Origin: a virus
Reading direction: 5' to 3' (one strand)
DNA length: 64,000 nt
Virus record (IMG/VR): IMGVR_UViG_3300034062_004313
Coordinates: 1-64,000 of that record
A program made the position numbers and the translations under genes. Under the pieces are notes generated by a model. It saw nothing but the letters and a program-made list of their open reading frames with translations, was not told the origin of the DNA and did not search any database. Within the stretch, counting starts at the first letter, position 1, and every line of letters starts with the position of its first letter. Below are positions 8,186-16,474 of the stretch, one piece after another.

Positions 8186-8254
8186 CTATCTATTTGCTTT
8201 TATAGCATTATAAATAGAGTTAACAATATTCTGAACTATATTATCATGATTCAT
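8186..8254 (-). CDS. Possible 22-aa peptide
   Basis: ATG at 8254 opens 22 codons (MNHDNIVQNIVNSIYNAIKA, then NR) forming one amphipathic helix. It starts 2 nt after the reductase stop and ends before the terminator. Plausible by position but too short to judge. Confidence 0.3.
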   Translation of the reverse strand: MNHDNIVQNIVNSIYNAIKANR

Positions 8255-8256
8255 AA

Positions 8257-10773
8257 TTAACATTTTGAATTTCCGCATGATTTACATTTGAGACAACCTT
8301 CTTGAAATATTAATTCTCCACCGCAATCATCACATGATGCCCTTTCTATAAGTTCTTCTTCTAAACAATATTTCTTTAACACTCTACTGATTGCTTTTCC
8401 AAAACTTACGACTTCAAGTTCACATTTATCAATCTGCTCCATTATAAATTGAGGTTTAGCACCATGTCTTAACATACCACTAACTAACCTAGTTAATACT
8501 TGTTCATCCTTCCTTAATGCCGCAATTTGAAGATTTTTTAATGTCCCATCATCACAAACAAAGTTATAAACTCCTTTCTTTAATTTTACTACTTTACCAC
8601 TACATCCATTCTTCACATCATCAGGTAATTCAAAAGCAAATAATTCATAAGGATTATCATTAAACTTACCTATAATAACTCCATATTTAATACCTTTAAC
8701 AGAAAGAATGTGTAACTCTGCTGGTAACTCTTTTGGTCTCTTAGTAGCACTTGAATATTTAAAATCATCTGTTTTCTTTTCATGTACTAATACTCCACCC
8801 TTGCTACCATCTCTATAACAAGTAATACCCTTCAATCCTTTCTCCCAAGCATACATATAAATATCGGAAATAACTTCTTCTTTAACATCTTTAGGAAGAT
8901 TAATAGTAGAGCTAATAGCAGATGTAGTATACTTTTGTAAAACAGCTTGCATTTCAACACGTTTTTTCCAATCAATATCATTTGCTGTAGAACCAAACCA
9001 AGGAGATTCTTTATAATAATTATCAAGTTCATTCTTAGATAAACTATCAAAATCAGTTATACTATATTTTATAGAAAGATAATCCTTAAATGCTCCCATT
9101 ATAATAGGGAATGTTTTCCATCTTATACCAACTTCATCAATATAATCATAGGGTTCTCCATCATTCTCTGCTTTTTTATTTCTAAAGAAATATAAATAGA
9201 ATTGTGGTTCACAACCAGATGACACATTAAAATAATTGATAGCCTTAGTAGTAATTGATTTAGTTCCAACAGGTGCTATAGTAGACCAGTTTACGAACCT
9301 TCTACCATATTTTTGCATCCTTTTCCATTGTTCAGGAAATTCTTGTTCTACAAATGTATACCAATCATTACCATTTTTCTCTAATTCAGCACTCCATCCT
9401 TCAAATGTTCCATATTTTATAGCAAGGTCAATAGAAGCTTCAAGTTCAGTTTCAAACTTAACTCTCATAACTTGTTCTACAACTTGTAATGCTTCATCAG
9501 AATCATATTTAAGATTTAATGCAGCCAACATATCAGCAAGTCCTGTTATTCCACCACCAACTCTACGACCAGATTTAGCCATATCACTAACATTAGTCCA
9601 TAATTCTAATTCTATAGCTTTAGTAGAATCATCTTCAGGGTCAGATTTAATCTTGTTAATAATCTTATCTATATATTCAATTTCTAAATCAATAAGGTCA
9701 TCCCCTATTTCCATCTGAATATAAGAATAATATTTTAACTTATCCCAATCAATACTTGCTTCTGATGTAAAAGGATTTTTTACAATACCTAATAACATTT
9801 GTGTCAATAACCTACAAGTATCATTTACAGCCATAGGTTGTTCACCACATGCATTAGTTCCATCTATACTAAATTTCTTATAAACACTAGCAGGGTCATA
9901 GTTCATAACTCTTTCCCAAAATTGTAAACCGGGACAACCATCAGACCATACTGTATGAATACTACTATTCCATAGTTCTTTAGCTCTTATCTTTTTATAA
10001 TATGAATTCTTAACAAATCCATTATATAATTTATCATATTTTATTAATCCATTTTTTATAATTTCTTCATATGAAGAATCATATCCTAATAAATCTTCTT
10101 CAGAAATATCACATGGAAATCTAAGAATATAATCTTCATCATTTTTAACAGCTAATAAGAAGTCACCCCACATTTTGAATGATATATTAGCTCCTGTTAA
10201 CTTTGTTTTATCAAGTTTAACTGTAGCAAATTCTGGTGATTCTGGATGTCTAATATCTAAATCTTCTAAACATGCTCCCCTTCTACCTTCTTGTCCTACT
10301 TCTTTAGTAGAATTTGAATATCTCTCTCCGAATGGTAATATTCCTGTAGATGTTTTAGATGAGTTAGAAGTTTTTGCTCCTTTTGGTCTCAACTTAGATA
10401 ACCCTACACCATATCCACAACCCCTCTTAGCTGCTGATACAAGCATAGTATCAGTCTTCATGATAGAAGAATAACTGTCATCTGGTGGTGGCAACCTAAG
10501 ACAGTTACTAAGGCTTCTATATGAACCTTCTACACCTAATCCTGCTGCTACTCTTCCTTGAGGAATATTATCTTGATTTTCAAATACATTAAAGAAATAT
10601 TCCACCCATTCTTCTAATGTTTTATCTTGGTCTTTTTTAAATCTAACTCTAGCAAATTCTTTTGCCATTCTTAAATGCATATCAGAAGGTGTTTGTTCTC
10701 CTTCTTGTGCATACTTATTTTTCCACACTTCTGCTGCAAAATCATCACCTTTAAAATACTCTAATGTTGTCAT
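8257..10773 (-). CDS. nrdJ: Adenosylcobalamin-dependent (class II) ribonucleotide reductase
   Basis: 838 residues in one uninterrupted frame. Class II reductases make dNTPs from ribonucleotides using vitamin B12 and no oxygen. Supporting features: the substrate-site Cys of SLSNCLRLPP (Cys91), glycine-rich GCGYGVGLSKLRP (119-130), the radical-site Cys in NACGEQP (Cys309), and a C-terminal zinc-ribbon CxxC pair set (CDDCGGEL ... CLKCKSCGNSKC), a hallmark of NrdJ. No separate small subunit or activase is nearby. It uses host cobalamin; no B12 riboswitch is visible upstream. A strong hairpin lies directly before the start (10787-10814) and a terminator follows (8138-8167), so it is probably its own unit. 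Confidence 0.93.
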   Translation of the reverse strand: MTTLEYFKGDDFAAEVWKNKYAQEGEQTPSDMHLRMAKEFARVRFKKDQDKTLEEWVEYFFNVFENQDNIPQGRVAAGLGVEGSYRSLSNCLRLPPPDDSYSSIMKTDTMLVSAAKRGCGYGVGLSKLRPKGAKTSNSSKTSTGILPFGERYSNSTKEVGQEGRRGACLEDLDIRHPESPEFATVKLDKTKLTGANISFKMWGDFLLAVKNDEDYILRFPCDISEEDLLGYDSSYEEIIKNGLIKYDKLYNGFVKNSYYKKIRAKELWNSSIHTVWSDGCPGLQFWERVMNYDPASVYKKFSIDGTNACGEQPMAVNDTCRLLTQMLLGIVKNPFTSEASIDWDKLKYYSYIQMEIGDDLIDLEIEYIDKIINKIKSDPEDDSTKAIELELWTNVSDMAKSGRRVGGGITGLADMLAALNLKYDSDEALQVVEQVMRVKFETELEASIDLAIKYGTFEGWSAELEKNGNDWYTFVEQEFPEQWKRMQKYGRRFVNWSTIAPVGTKSITTKAINYFNVSSGCEPQFYLYFFRNKKAENDGEPYDYIDEVGIRWKTFPIIMGAFKDYLSIKYSITDFDSLSKNELDNYYKESPWFGSTANDIDWKKRVEMQAVLQKYTTSAISSTINLPKDVKEEVISDIYMYAWEKGLKGITCYRDGSKGGVLVHEKKTDDFKYSSATKRPKELPAELHILSVKGIKYGVIIGKFNDNPYELFAFELPDDVKNGCSGKVVKLKKGVYNFVCDDGTLKNLQIAALRKDEQVLTRLVSGMLRHGAKPQFIMEQIDKCELEVVSFGKAISRVLKKYCLEEELIERASCDDCGGELIFQEGCLKCKSCGNSKC

Positions 10774-10786
10774 ATATTCTTAATTA

Positions 10787-10814
10787 AAAAGAAGGGAGAC
10801 GTTTCCCTTCTTTT
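10787..10814 (-). terminator. Terminator/attenuator hairpin immediately upstream of nrdJ
   Basis: An 11-bp stem (AAAAGAAGGGA / TCCCTTCTTTT) with a 6-base loop, followed on the - strand by TTTTTAATTAAG. It ends 14 nt before the nrdJ ATG. It can terminate the 61-codon gene upstream or act as an attenuator controlling read-through into nrdJ. A -7-like TAACTTTG lies at 10855-10848 upstream but has no proper -33 partner. Confidence 0.72.
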
Positions 10815-10858
10815 GGAGTAACAATATAAATCATTTTTTATGACTTACAAAGTTATTT

Positions 10859-11044
10859 TCAATAATTTTCTTTATTAATTTGTTGGTTCTTTTCTTCTTC
10901 ACACATTAACCAAATCTTAACTTCTAATTCTTCTAATGCTTCTAAAGCATCTTCTAATTTGACCAAAGGATGCATATTAGCACCCTTAGCCATTATTAGT
11001 TCTTTACTCTTTAATTTCTGTATTATTTCTTCTACTGGATTCAT
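10859..11044 (-). CDS. Small helical protein
   Basis: 61 residues, predicted helix throughout with alternating Glu/Lys/Leu (LEDALEALEELEVKIWLMCEEE). Flanked on both sides by hairpin terminators. Function unknown. Confidence 0.5.
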   Translation of the reverse strand: MNPVEEIIQKLKSKELIMAKGANMHPLVKLEDALEALEELEVKIWLMCEEEKNQQINKENY

Positions 11045-11062
11045 TTTACAAATAAATAAAAA

Positions 11063-11082
11063 AGGGAGAATAATTTCTCCCT
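11063..11082 (-). terminator. Rho-independent terminator
   Basis: 8-bp stem AGGGAGAA / TTCTCCCT with a 4-base loop and a following TTTTTTATTTATTT on the - strand. Ends the unit containing 11146-11799. The 60 bases between that gene's stop and the stem show no ORF. Confidence 0.7.
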
Positions 11083-11145
11083 ACATTGGTTTTATATAAA
11101 ATTGGTTTTTGCTTTCTTTGGTCTCTACACTTATAATATTGCAAA

Positions 11146-11799
11146 TTACGTGCCAATAAAATTTAGTGTCAATTTGTCATAGTTTGTGACACAATTATCT
11201 GTTATTACACAATCTAAGTGTTCTTTTTCCATACTATACTTACCCCAAAGCTCACCACATCCATAACTATATCTTTTTAAATATTCCATTCCTGAATAAA
11301 AGTCTTTTTCTGCATACAACTCTTTTGCTACATATTCATAATAATATTCTGGATATAATATAACATGATGTGGAGCTTGTGGAATATTATTTGGTGTTAA
11401 ACCATATGCCGTTTTAGTATCTGGAGTTTTATAATATTTAAGAATTATACTCTTATCACTCTCTGGAAATTTACTATAACACCCTTTCATAAACATGTCC
11501 ACTGTTTTTCTCCTATCAAAAAAGTTAAAAATATAAAGTTCTCCTTTATCAGTGTGATAACAATTACTCAAATTTTTATTTTGCATCACTTCCTTTTCTA
11601 TAAATAATTTATACTCCTTACTATCAAAATCACAATGATATAATAAAAGAAATAAATAATCATCTATAGATTCATTTGTGCAATTTGAATAAAGAAATGT
11701 GCTATAATCTGTAATCTTTATGTTTTTATTCTCCTTTATTTCCAATAAAGGAAATAATAGATTTTTACTCTTGTAGTTATTCTTTATTATATATGACAT
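11146..11799 (-). CDS. Unknown protein
   Basis: 217 residues, not recognised. Rich in Tyr, Asn, Lys and Cys (CTNESIDDYLFLLLYHCDFD). The middle has a Pro-rich turn (LTPNNIPQAPHHVILYPEYYYEYV). Overlaps the upstream gene by 23 nt. Confidence 0.55.
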   Translation of the reverse strand: MSYIIKNNYKSKNLLFPLLEIKENKNIKITDYSTFLYSNCTNESIDDYLFLLLYHCDFDSKEYKLFIEKEVMQNKNLSNCYHTDKGELYIFNFFDRRKTVDMFMKGCYSKFPESDKSIILKYYKTPDTKTAYGLTPNNIPQAPHHVILYPEYYYEYVAKELYAEKDFYSGMEYLKRYSYGCGELWGKYSMEKEHLDCVITDNCVTNYDKLTLNFIGT

Positions 11800-12142
11800 T
11801 GTCCTCCAACTTTAATTTACTCATTATCCTATCTACAAAGGTAGAGCTTTCCCTTGTTAACATTTCCTTATTTTCCATTGCCCAATCTATATGTTTTTGT
11901 TGTTCTTCATTTGGAAATCCATTTCCTTTATTTGTATGACAATCAAGTGTGTAATATTTTATATTTTGTACACTATACTTACATTCTGGATAAGGACTTT
12001 TCTCTAATGTGTGGTCCATACATGCTTTATTAATTTCTCTCGGAAGAAATTTACCACAACCACATTCACATTTAAGCTTTCTTAATCTCCAAGCATAAGT
12101 AAAGAATATGTTCATTAACATACTATCTAAATCAGACTTCAT
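11777..12142 (-). CDS. HNH-like zinc-binding protein (putative nuclease)
   Basis: 121 residues. CECGCGKFLP near residue 24, CMDHTLEKSPYPECKYS near 40-56 and LDCHTNKGNGFP near 70-80 follow the layout of phage HNH/endonuclease-VII-type proteins: a Cys pair, a D-H catalytic pair, a YPE.KYS..N segment and a final C-H. This would make it a metal-dependent DNA nuclease, but the second Cys pair is incomplete, so a non-catalytic zinc protein remains possible. It abuts the next gene without spacing. Confidence 0.55.
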   Translation of the reverse strand: MKSDLDSMLMNIFFTYAWRLRKLKCECGCGKFLPREINKACMDHTLEKSPYPECKYSVQNIKYYTLDCHTNKGNGFPNEEQQKHIDWAMENKEMLTRESSTFVDRIMSKLKLEDNVIYNKE

Positions 12143-12382
12143 TTATTCTTCTATTTCATTTATAATTTCTAATGTTTCTCCTTTTTTACCAGCATTATAA
12201 GCCATTACTAACATAGTATCAATCCATAATGCATCTGATAAATCTCTTGCTAAACAATTATCCTCTGGTTCTCCATGACCAAAAGAGACACTTTTACTAC
12301 CTTCAAATGTTTCAAGCTCTATTTCTATAGAACCTTCATACATAAAATCTCCATTCTCATACTTAGTTTTTATTATTTTCAT
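12143..12382 (-). CDS. Unknown acidic small protein
   Basis: 79 residues, acidic, beta then helix (IEIELETFEGSKSVSFGHG ... DTMLVMAYNAGKKGETLEII). Its ATG overlaps the TGA of the second exon of the spliced nucleotidase gene (ATGA at 12382-12379), which is strong support for that exon. Confidence 0.55.
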   Translation of the reverse strand: MKIIKTKYENGDFMYEGSIEIELETFEGSKSVSFGHGEPEDNCLARDLSDALWIDTMLVMAYNAGKKGETLEIINEIEE

Positions 12383-12501
12383 ATTAAATCTTTTAGTGAA
12401 TAAATTCTACGATACCCTACTTCATAACGTTGATTATGTGGAGCATCAAATAAAAATGTACATATTCCTGCATTATTAAGTTCTACAAAGTTTTCATATC
12501 T
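12379..12501 (-). CDS. dNTP diphosphohydrolase / 5'-nucleotidase fusion, exon 2
   Basis: Forty codons plus TGA that form the C-terminus of the HAD-type nucleotidase begun in exon 1 (13526-14203). The residues begin RYENFVELNNAGICTFLFDA and end RRIYSLKDLI. Joined to the exon 1 end FVDD they restore the conserved HAD motif FVDDRYENF, and the frame is kept exactly (226 codons + 41 codons with stop, a 266-residue protein). Exon 2 begins after the intron terminal G at 12502. The stop is locked to the next gene by ATGA. It has no start codon of its own and no sense apart from splicing. Confidence 0.88.
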   Translation of the reverse strand, partial: RYENFVELNNAGICTFLFDAPHNQRYEVGYRRIYSLKDLI

Positions 12502-13525
12502 CTATGTGTTACCACAAAGGTTTTTTATCCTTTGTTTCTACAGTTTTATATATAGCTGTAGTCCAGACTATCTCTTCGTCCTATTTTTAGGCGTTCCCCC
12601 GCTTTCTTGGTAGATTTTATTGTCCGTTCTGGACTCACTACTAGTCGTTAGGCATTTATGAATATTCCTATTCAATTTAGCACGGGATTGTCCTTTTCAC
12701 TAAGGAGTTTCCCCGTTTAACGGAGTTTAACGATGACAGATTGTGTAATTTATATGTCATACATTTTGGAAAAAATTCTTTTATTAATTTGGTAAAAATT
12801 TTTTTACTTCTAGCTGCAATTAGTATTTCATTTTCAGAGTTAAAACTACATTCAATATTAAATGTTAATAACCAGTTTTTTAAAACTATTAAATCTTTTA
12901 TGTCAAAACAATTAGTAGAAATTTTATAAGAATATTGAGTTTTAGAACCATCATCCATAAACCAAATAGCTAAAGCTAAAGGAGATAATTTATCTAAGTA
13001 TTCTTTTGATACTACTTTTTTATTATTAACATAAAATTTATTTACAATATCGTTTAGCACTGGATTAGTTCCAATTTTACAAAAATATTGTTGATAAAAT
13101 CTGTTACTTCTTTTATCAATTTTATTATGTATTGTAGGTTTAGAACATAATCTTTTTAATAAATTATATTTATAATCTACATATTCTGAATGTTCTAATT
13201 TATGTGTAAAAGAACCACAAGCATTTTTACCTTTTTTAGTATAACCTAACCAGCTATCACCAAGTAAACCCCCAATTAAAACATCTAACTCAGTTTGAGT
13301 TAAAGTTAATTTAGAAGGTCTGTATTTAATATAAATATCGTCAGGTAGTTCAATTTTTCTTATTGTTCTTTGAATAACTTGTGTATTTACATTAAATATT
13401 TTAGCAATATCTGAAGAAGATTTACCTTCTCTTAATAATTCTATTATTTTTTCTTTATCGTATTTCATATAGATATGTTTGTAGTACAATATACTACAAA
13501 AATATCAAATTATCAAATTTATTTT
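12502..13525 (-). mobile_element. Group I intron with in-frame-sense LAGLIDADG endonuclease
   Basis: A 1024-nt intron on the - strand. The catalytic core occupies about 12502-12760: a CAATCCCGTGC P3/P4-like segment at the end of the endonuclease ORF, AACGACTA (12649-12642) and ATAGTCTG (12571-12564) as the two P7 strands, and a series of short hairpins. The boundaries obey group I rules: the last base of exon 1 is T (13526) and the last base of the intron is G (12502). The flanks fuse into one conserved enzyme. Self-splicing is expected by two guanosine-initiated transesterifications. Exact P1/P10 pairing was not modelled. Confidence 0.9.
12677..13489 (-). CDS. LAGLIDADG homing endonuclease in intron 1
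   Basis: 270 residues (262 from the alternative ATG at 13468). An N-terminal helix-turn-helix-like segment (IIELLREGKSSSDIAKIFNV, about residues 15-34) is followed by two LAGLIDADG helices: LDVLIGGLLGDSW (about 68-80) and LALAIWFMDDGSK (about 172-184), giving a monomeric double-motif enzyme. It would cut the intron-less allele of the nucleotidase gene to spread the intron. Its last codons (...NSLVKRTIPC) run into the ribozyme core, where the stop is part of GTGCTAA, so coding and RNA structure share bases. No promoter of its own is evident. Confidence 0.9.
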   Translation of the reverse strand: MYYKHIYMKYDKEKIIELLREGKSSSDIAKIFNVNTQVIQRTIRKIELPDDIYIKYRPSKLTLTQTELDVLIGGLLGDSWLGYTKKGKNACGSFTHKLEHSEYVDYKYNLLKRLCSKPTIHNKIDKRSNRFYQQYFCKIGTNPVLNDIVNKFYVNNKKVVSKEYLDKLSPLALAIWFMDDGSKTQYSYKISTNCFDIKDLIVLKNWLLTFNIECSFNSENEILIAARSKKIFTKLIKEFFPKCMTYKLHNLSSLNSVKRGNSLVKRTIPC

Positions 13526-14203
13526 ATCATCTACAAACCATTCTATACCACTTTGTTTAGCAACTTCCACCTTTGATTCTCCAAATCCTACACAATACAC
13601 AGGCATAGTAGGAAAACCATTTTTATCTAACCACTCTTTTGTCCATTCTATAGGAATACTTCTTGAAGTTATATAACAGTGAGGTTCGAAGTTTATATCA
13701 GAAGGTTTAGTTTTAACAGGAATACTTAACCAAAACTCTTTATCATCTTTCAATAAATCAAATTTAGATTTAATATCTCTATCAAAATTCCAAGTTTCAG
13801 GAACTTCCAATCTATGATGTTTAGTCCAATGTCCTACCCAATCTGCCAATACTTCATCAATATCTAATCCTATCTTAGGTCTATTTAGATAATTATGTGG
13901 TCTATCATCTCCTTGTGGATATAATTTATAATAAGCTGTAAGAAAGTGTACATTGCAAGCTAAATGAGCAGCATGAAGTTCTCCTGTTTCTTTATCATAA
14001 TCTTCTCCATTTTCAATAGCAGCCAAATGTCTCTTTAGACTACTTATAATCTTGCTCCATGCCATTCCCTTCTCCCAATTCCTCTCGGAATATTTAATAG
14101 CACCCTTAGTTAATACACTAACCATTTGTTCATGTGCAAATGGATTTACTAAATCGTAGCGTAATTTTCCTTCATTGTAGCGTAATCCTTGTTCTTTACT
14201 CAT
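13526..14203 (-). CDS. dNTP diphosphohydrolase / 5'-nucleotidase fusion, exon 1
   Basis: 226 codons before the intron; an unspliced read adds KINLII and stops at 13505. Residues 6-95 match the dATP/dGTP diphosphohydrolase N-terminal family (DUF5664/PF18909): RYNEGKLRYDLVNPFAHEQ, KYSERNWEKGM, SSLKRHLAAIENGEDYD, ELHAAHLACN. From about residue 110 a HAD-type 5'(3')-deoxyribonucleotidase begins with GLDIDEVLADW (nucleophile/acid Asp114 and Asp116), then a conserved Thr/Ser (CYITSRS) and FVDD before the splice site. Together the domains could take dNTP to dNMP and then to nucleoside, trimming or redirecting the purine pool. The start overlaps the upstream gene by 8 nt. Confidence 0.88.
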
Positions 14204-14609
14204 ATTTTTTATATTCTTTTAATTCTAAAATTCTTTCTAATTCATCAAAATGAGAATTTTCTTCATCTTCTTCTGGATATTCATCTTGTTCTAAGAATCT
14301 TTCTGATAATATTCCATCTTCATATTTAACTTGTCCGTATAACAACATTCCATTCTCTTCATATTCTAAATGAAATCCTAAATCATATTCTTTTGCTATA
14401 TCTAATATATCTACAATAGCAGGAGACCATCTAGTAGTAAAATAAATATTCTCTCCATCAACTTGAACATCAAAGAAATAATGTTCTTTTGGTTCTCTAT
14501 CTTTAAAAGAAGTTCCTATATCAGAAGTAGACATTCTTTCAAATTCTTTTAAAACTTCTTCAGTATTTTCTCCTGTAAAATACACGTAATTATTACACCA
14601 ATTTACCAT
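14196..14609 (-). CDS. DUF1281-like (YubB) ferredoxin-fold protein
   Basis: 137 residues beginning MVNWCNNYVYFTGE, the usual opening (NWCxNxVxFxG) of the DUF1281/YubB-like family found on plasmids and phages. It continues with a YFTTRWSPAI segment and a very acidic C-terminus (DEYPEEDEENSHFDELERIL). Function of the family is unknown. Abuts its upstream gene. Confidence 0.65.
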   Translation of the reverse strand: MVNWCNNYVYFTGENTEEVLKEFERMSTSDIGTSFKDREPKEHYFFDVQVDGENIYFTTRWSPAIVDILDIAKEYDLGFHLEYEENGMLLYGQVKYEDGILSERFLEQDEYPEEDEENSHFDELERILELKEYKKYE

Positions 14610-14839
14610 TATATATAAATTTCATTTAGATATACTCTGTGAATATACACATCTGGATATTTTTCATTCCACCATTCTTCAAACTCTACTAAATTAAAAT
14701 CTGAAAATTCAGATTCTTCCCAATTTCTATAATATTCTGCTAATACATCTTCATCTATTTCTTTTTCACACCAATAGAGTTCTTCAACTCCATCTCCTAA
14801 TATGTTATATAAATTACCATTCATTGTATGTTGTATCAT
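14609..14839 (-). CDS. Very acidic small protein
   Basis: 76 residues, about a quarter Asp/Glu, rich in Trp and Tyr (EEFWW-type segment FEEWWNEKYPDVYIH). Acidic, aromatic and short, the composition seen in DNA-mimic anti-defence proteins, though this is only suggestive. Overlaps neighbours by 1-4 nt. Confidence 0.5.
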   Translation of the reverse strand: MIQHTMNGNLYNILGDGVEELYWCEKEIDEDVLAEYYRNWEESEFSDFNLVEFEEWWNEKYPDVYIHRVYLNEIYI

Positions 14840-15057
14840 AATAACTCTTTTAATTCTTTTTGAGTTCTTGTTTTTAGAGATTCTTTTACTAAATCAAATA
14901 TAAAATCTTCATATTCATATATATTCTCTCTTAACATTCTTAATACTTTTCCTATTAAAATTTCCTTATTTATTTCTTGTTTGCTCTTTTCTTTCATATT
15001 TCTTTTAAGTGTAGTTATAACACCCTTATCATGTTTTCCATCTCCGTATATTGCCAT
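14836..15057 (-). CDS. Unknown small helical protein
   Basis: 73 residues, basic N-terminal half and helical C-terminal half with Leu/Arg repeats (LRMLRENIYEYEDFIFDLV). Abuts the next gene by one base. Not recognised. Confidence 0.5.
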   Translation of the reverse strand: MAIYGDGKHDKGVITTLKRNMKEKSKQEINKEILIGKVLRMLRENIYEYEDFIFDLVKESLKTRTQKELKELL

Positions 15058-15479
15058 TATATTTCTTTTAAAGTATCTAAATAAATAATTTCTGAATTTA
15101 TAATAATATATTCTCTTTCTTCTTGCTCTTTATCACTCCATACTTCAATATGTTCTGCAAATTTACCATTAAAAAATAATTCTACATACTCTTCCCCAAT
15201 TTCTTTATATGAAAGATTTGATAAATTTTTATAATCTAAAGTATAATCTTCACTTTGATATTCTACATCTTCATTTAATAATTGTTGAATTTCAATATCT
15301 CCATCTGGCATCATATCTTCTGAAACTTGGTTCCAATTTTCACATAAATCATCAATTTCAGAATTAGACATATCATTTAATGTTTCTCTTGCATCTTCTT
15401 CTGAATCACCTTCAATACTAACTTCTCCTTCATAATAACCTACTAAAGGTTGTGTTACTCTAAATGTATATGTTTTCAT
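15057..15479 (-). CDS. Acidic protein with DpnD/PcfM-like N-terminus
   Basis: 140 residues, very acidic. The N-terminal 45 residues (YTFRVTQPLVGYYEGEVSIE, then GDSEEDARETL) resemble the small DpnD/PcfM-like beta-beta-alpha domain also seen in the gene at 23776. The rest is Asp/Glu-rich. Function unknown; overlaps its neighbours by 1-4 nt. Confidence 0.5.
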   Translation of the reverse strand: MKTYTFRVTQPLVGYYEGEVSIEGDSEEDARETLNDMSNSEIDDLCENWNQVSEDMMPDGDIEIQQLLNEDVEYQSEDYTLDYKNLSNLSYKEIGEEYVELFFNGKFAEHIEVWSDKEQEEREYIIINSEIIYLDTLKEI

Positions 15480-15724
15480 ATTTCTAATTTAGTTACTTCT
15501 TTTACAATTTTAGGAATAACAACTTCTCCTTTTATTAAAATATATCCTTGCATATAATTCATATTTTGAGTAATATCATATTCAGGAATGAAATCTTCAA
15601 CTGTAATATTTTCTTCTAACATTTCATTTAAAACTTTATTTAAAATTTCTTTATTTTCAAAAGTTGTAAAATATTTATCGCCATCTTCTGTACAGTTTAT
15701 TAAAATATATTTATCCATTTTCAT
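15476..15724 (-). CDS. Unknown acidic small protein
   Basis: 82 residues (80 from the alternative ATG at 15718, which shortens the overlap with the upstream gene). Acidic helix in the middle (NEMLEENITVEDFIPEYD). Not recognised. Confidence 0.5.
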   Translation of the reverse strand: MKMDKYILINCTEDGDKYFTTFENKEILNKVLNEMLEENITVEDFIPEYDITQNMNYMQGYILIKGEVVIPKIVKEVTKLEI

Positions 15725-15974
15725 AAATTTTTTGTAATTCTTCTTGAATACCTTTCTCTAAAATAAAACCAATCTTGCTACCTAATATAGTAGAAAGATT
15801 GGTATAAAATCGCACATAATTAAATTTTAACTTAATCTGATAATATTCAAATCCATGAATAGTTACCAATTCTTCAAATACTTCATTCAAGTATTGTTCT
15901 ATTTTATCATTATTAAAAGCTAATCCATAATGACCTTTCCCTAAGAAAGGTTTCCATTTTTCATTAAATGTCAT
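15711..15974 (-). CDS. Unknown small protein
   Basis: 87 residues, aromatic-rich alpha/beta (FEYYQIKLKFNYVRFYTNL). Overlaps both neighbours by 4-14 nt. Not recognised. Confidence 0.5.
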   Translation of the reverse strand: MTFNEKWKPFLGKGHYGLAFNNDKIEQYLNEVFEELVTIHGFEYYQIKLKFNYVRFYTNLSTILGSKIGFILEKGIQEELQKIYENG

Positions 15975-16474
15975 AATTCTTCTTTTTGAAATTCTTCTAA
16001 TATTTTTTCCATTTCACAAATTGTTTCCCAATTTTTATTAAATTCTGGATTATATTTTTTAATGCTATTAATTAGCTCTAATTTATAACCATCCTCATAA
16101 TATTTTTCTGTAATAGCATCTTCTAACCAATTACAATCTCCATCAGCATATATTGATAATCTAAGGTCGTAATCATACCATTTAGTTTTATAATCAACAA
16201 ATCTAATACCATGAGTAATCTTATTATGAAGATTATGTATCCATCTATATTTTACTCTAACAATACTATTATCATTACCCAACCAATTAGTTAAACGAAG
16301 AAACCATCTTGGACACCAAAACGGTCTTGCTTTATAATCCATTAATAATACTAATGCTAATGTTTTTTTATAAATATCCCCTTCCTTATTCCAAGGAACT
16401 GCTCCAAGATAAGAAAAAGGATTCTCTGGAAAGAAAACCCTTTTTAAGTTATTTATTAATTTATACATATACAA
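15971..16474 (-). CDS. Unknown protein
   Basis: 167 residues, basic N-terminal half with Trp/Arg-rich segments (WCPRWFLRLTNWLGND) and conserved-looking His (WIHNLHNKITHGIRFVDYK). Resembles uncharacterised phage proteins with a WL.ND..H.F.G turn, but I cannot name a family. Confidence 0.55.
   Translation of the reverse strand: MYMYKLINNLKRVFFPENPFSYLGAVPWNKEGDIYKKTLALVLLMDYKARPFWCPRWFLRLTNWLGNDNSIVRVKYRWIHNLHNKITHGIRFVDYKTKWYDYDLRLSIYADGDCNWLEDAITEKYYEDGYKLELINSIKKYNPEFNKNWETICEMEKILEEFQKEEL

Noticed and set aside
10848-10855. TAACTTTG on the - strand upstream of nrdJ as a promoter -7 box.
   Set aside because: No TTTG box at the proper distance, and the terminator-like hairpin lies between it and the gene.
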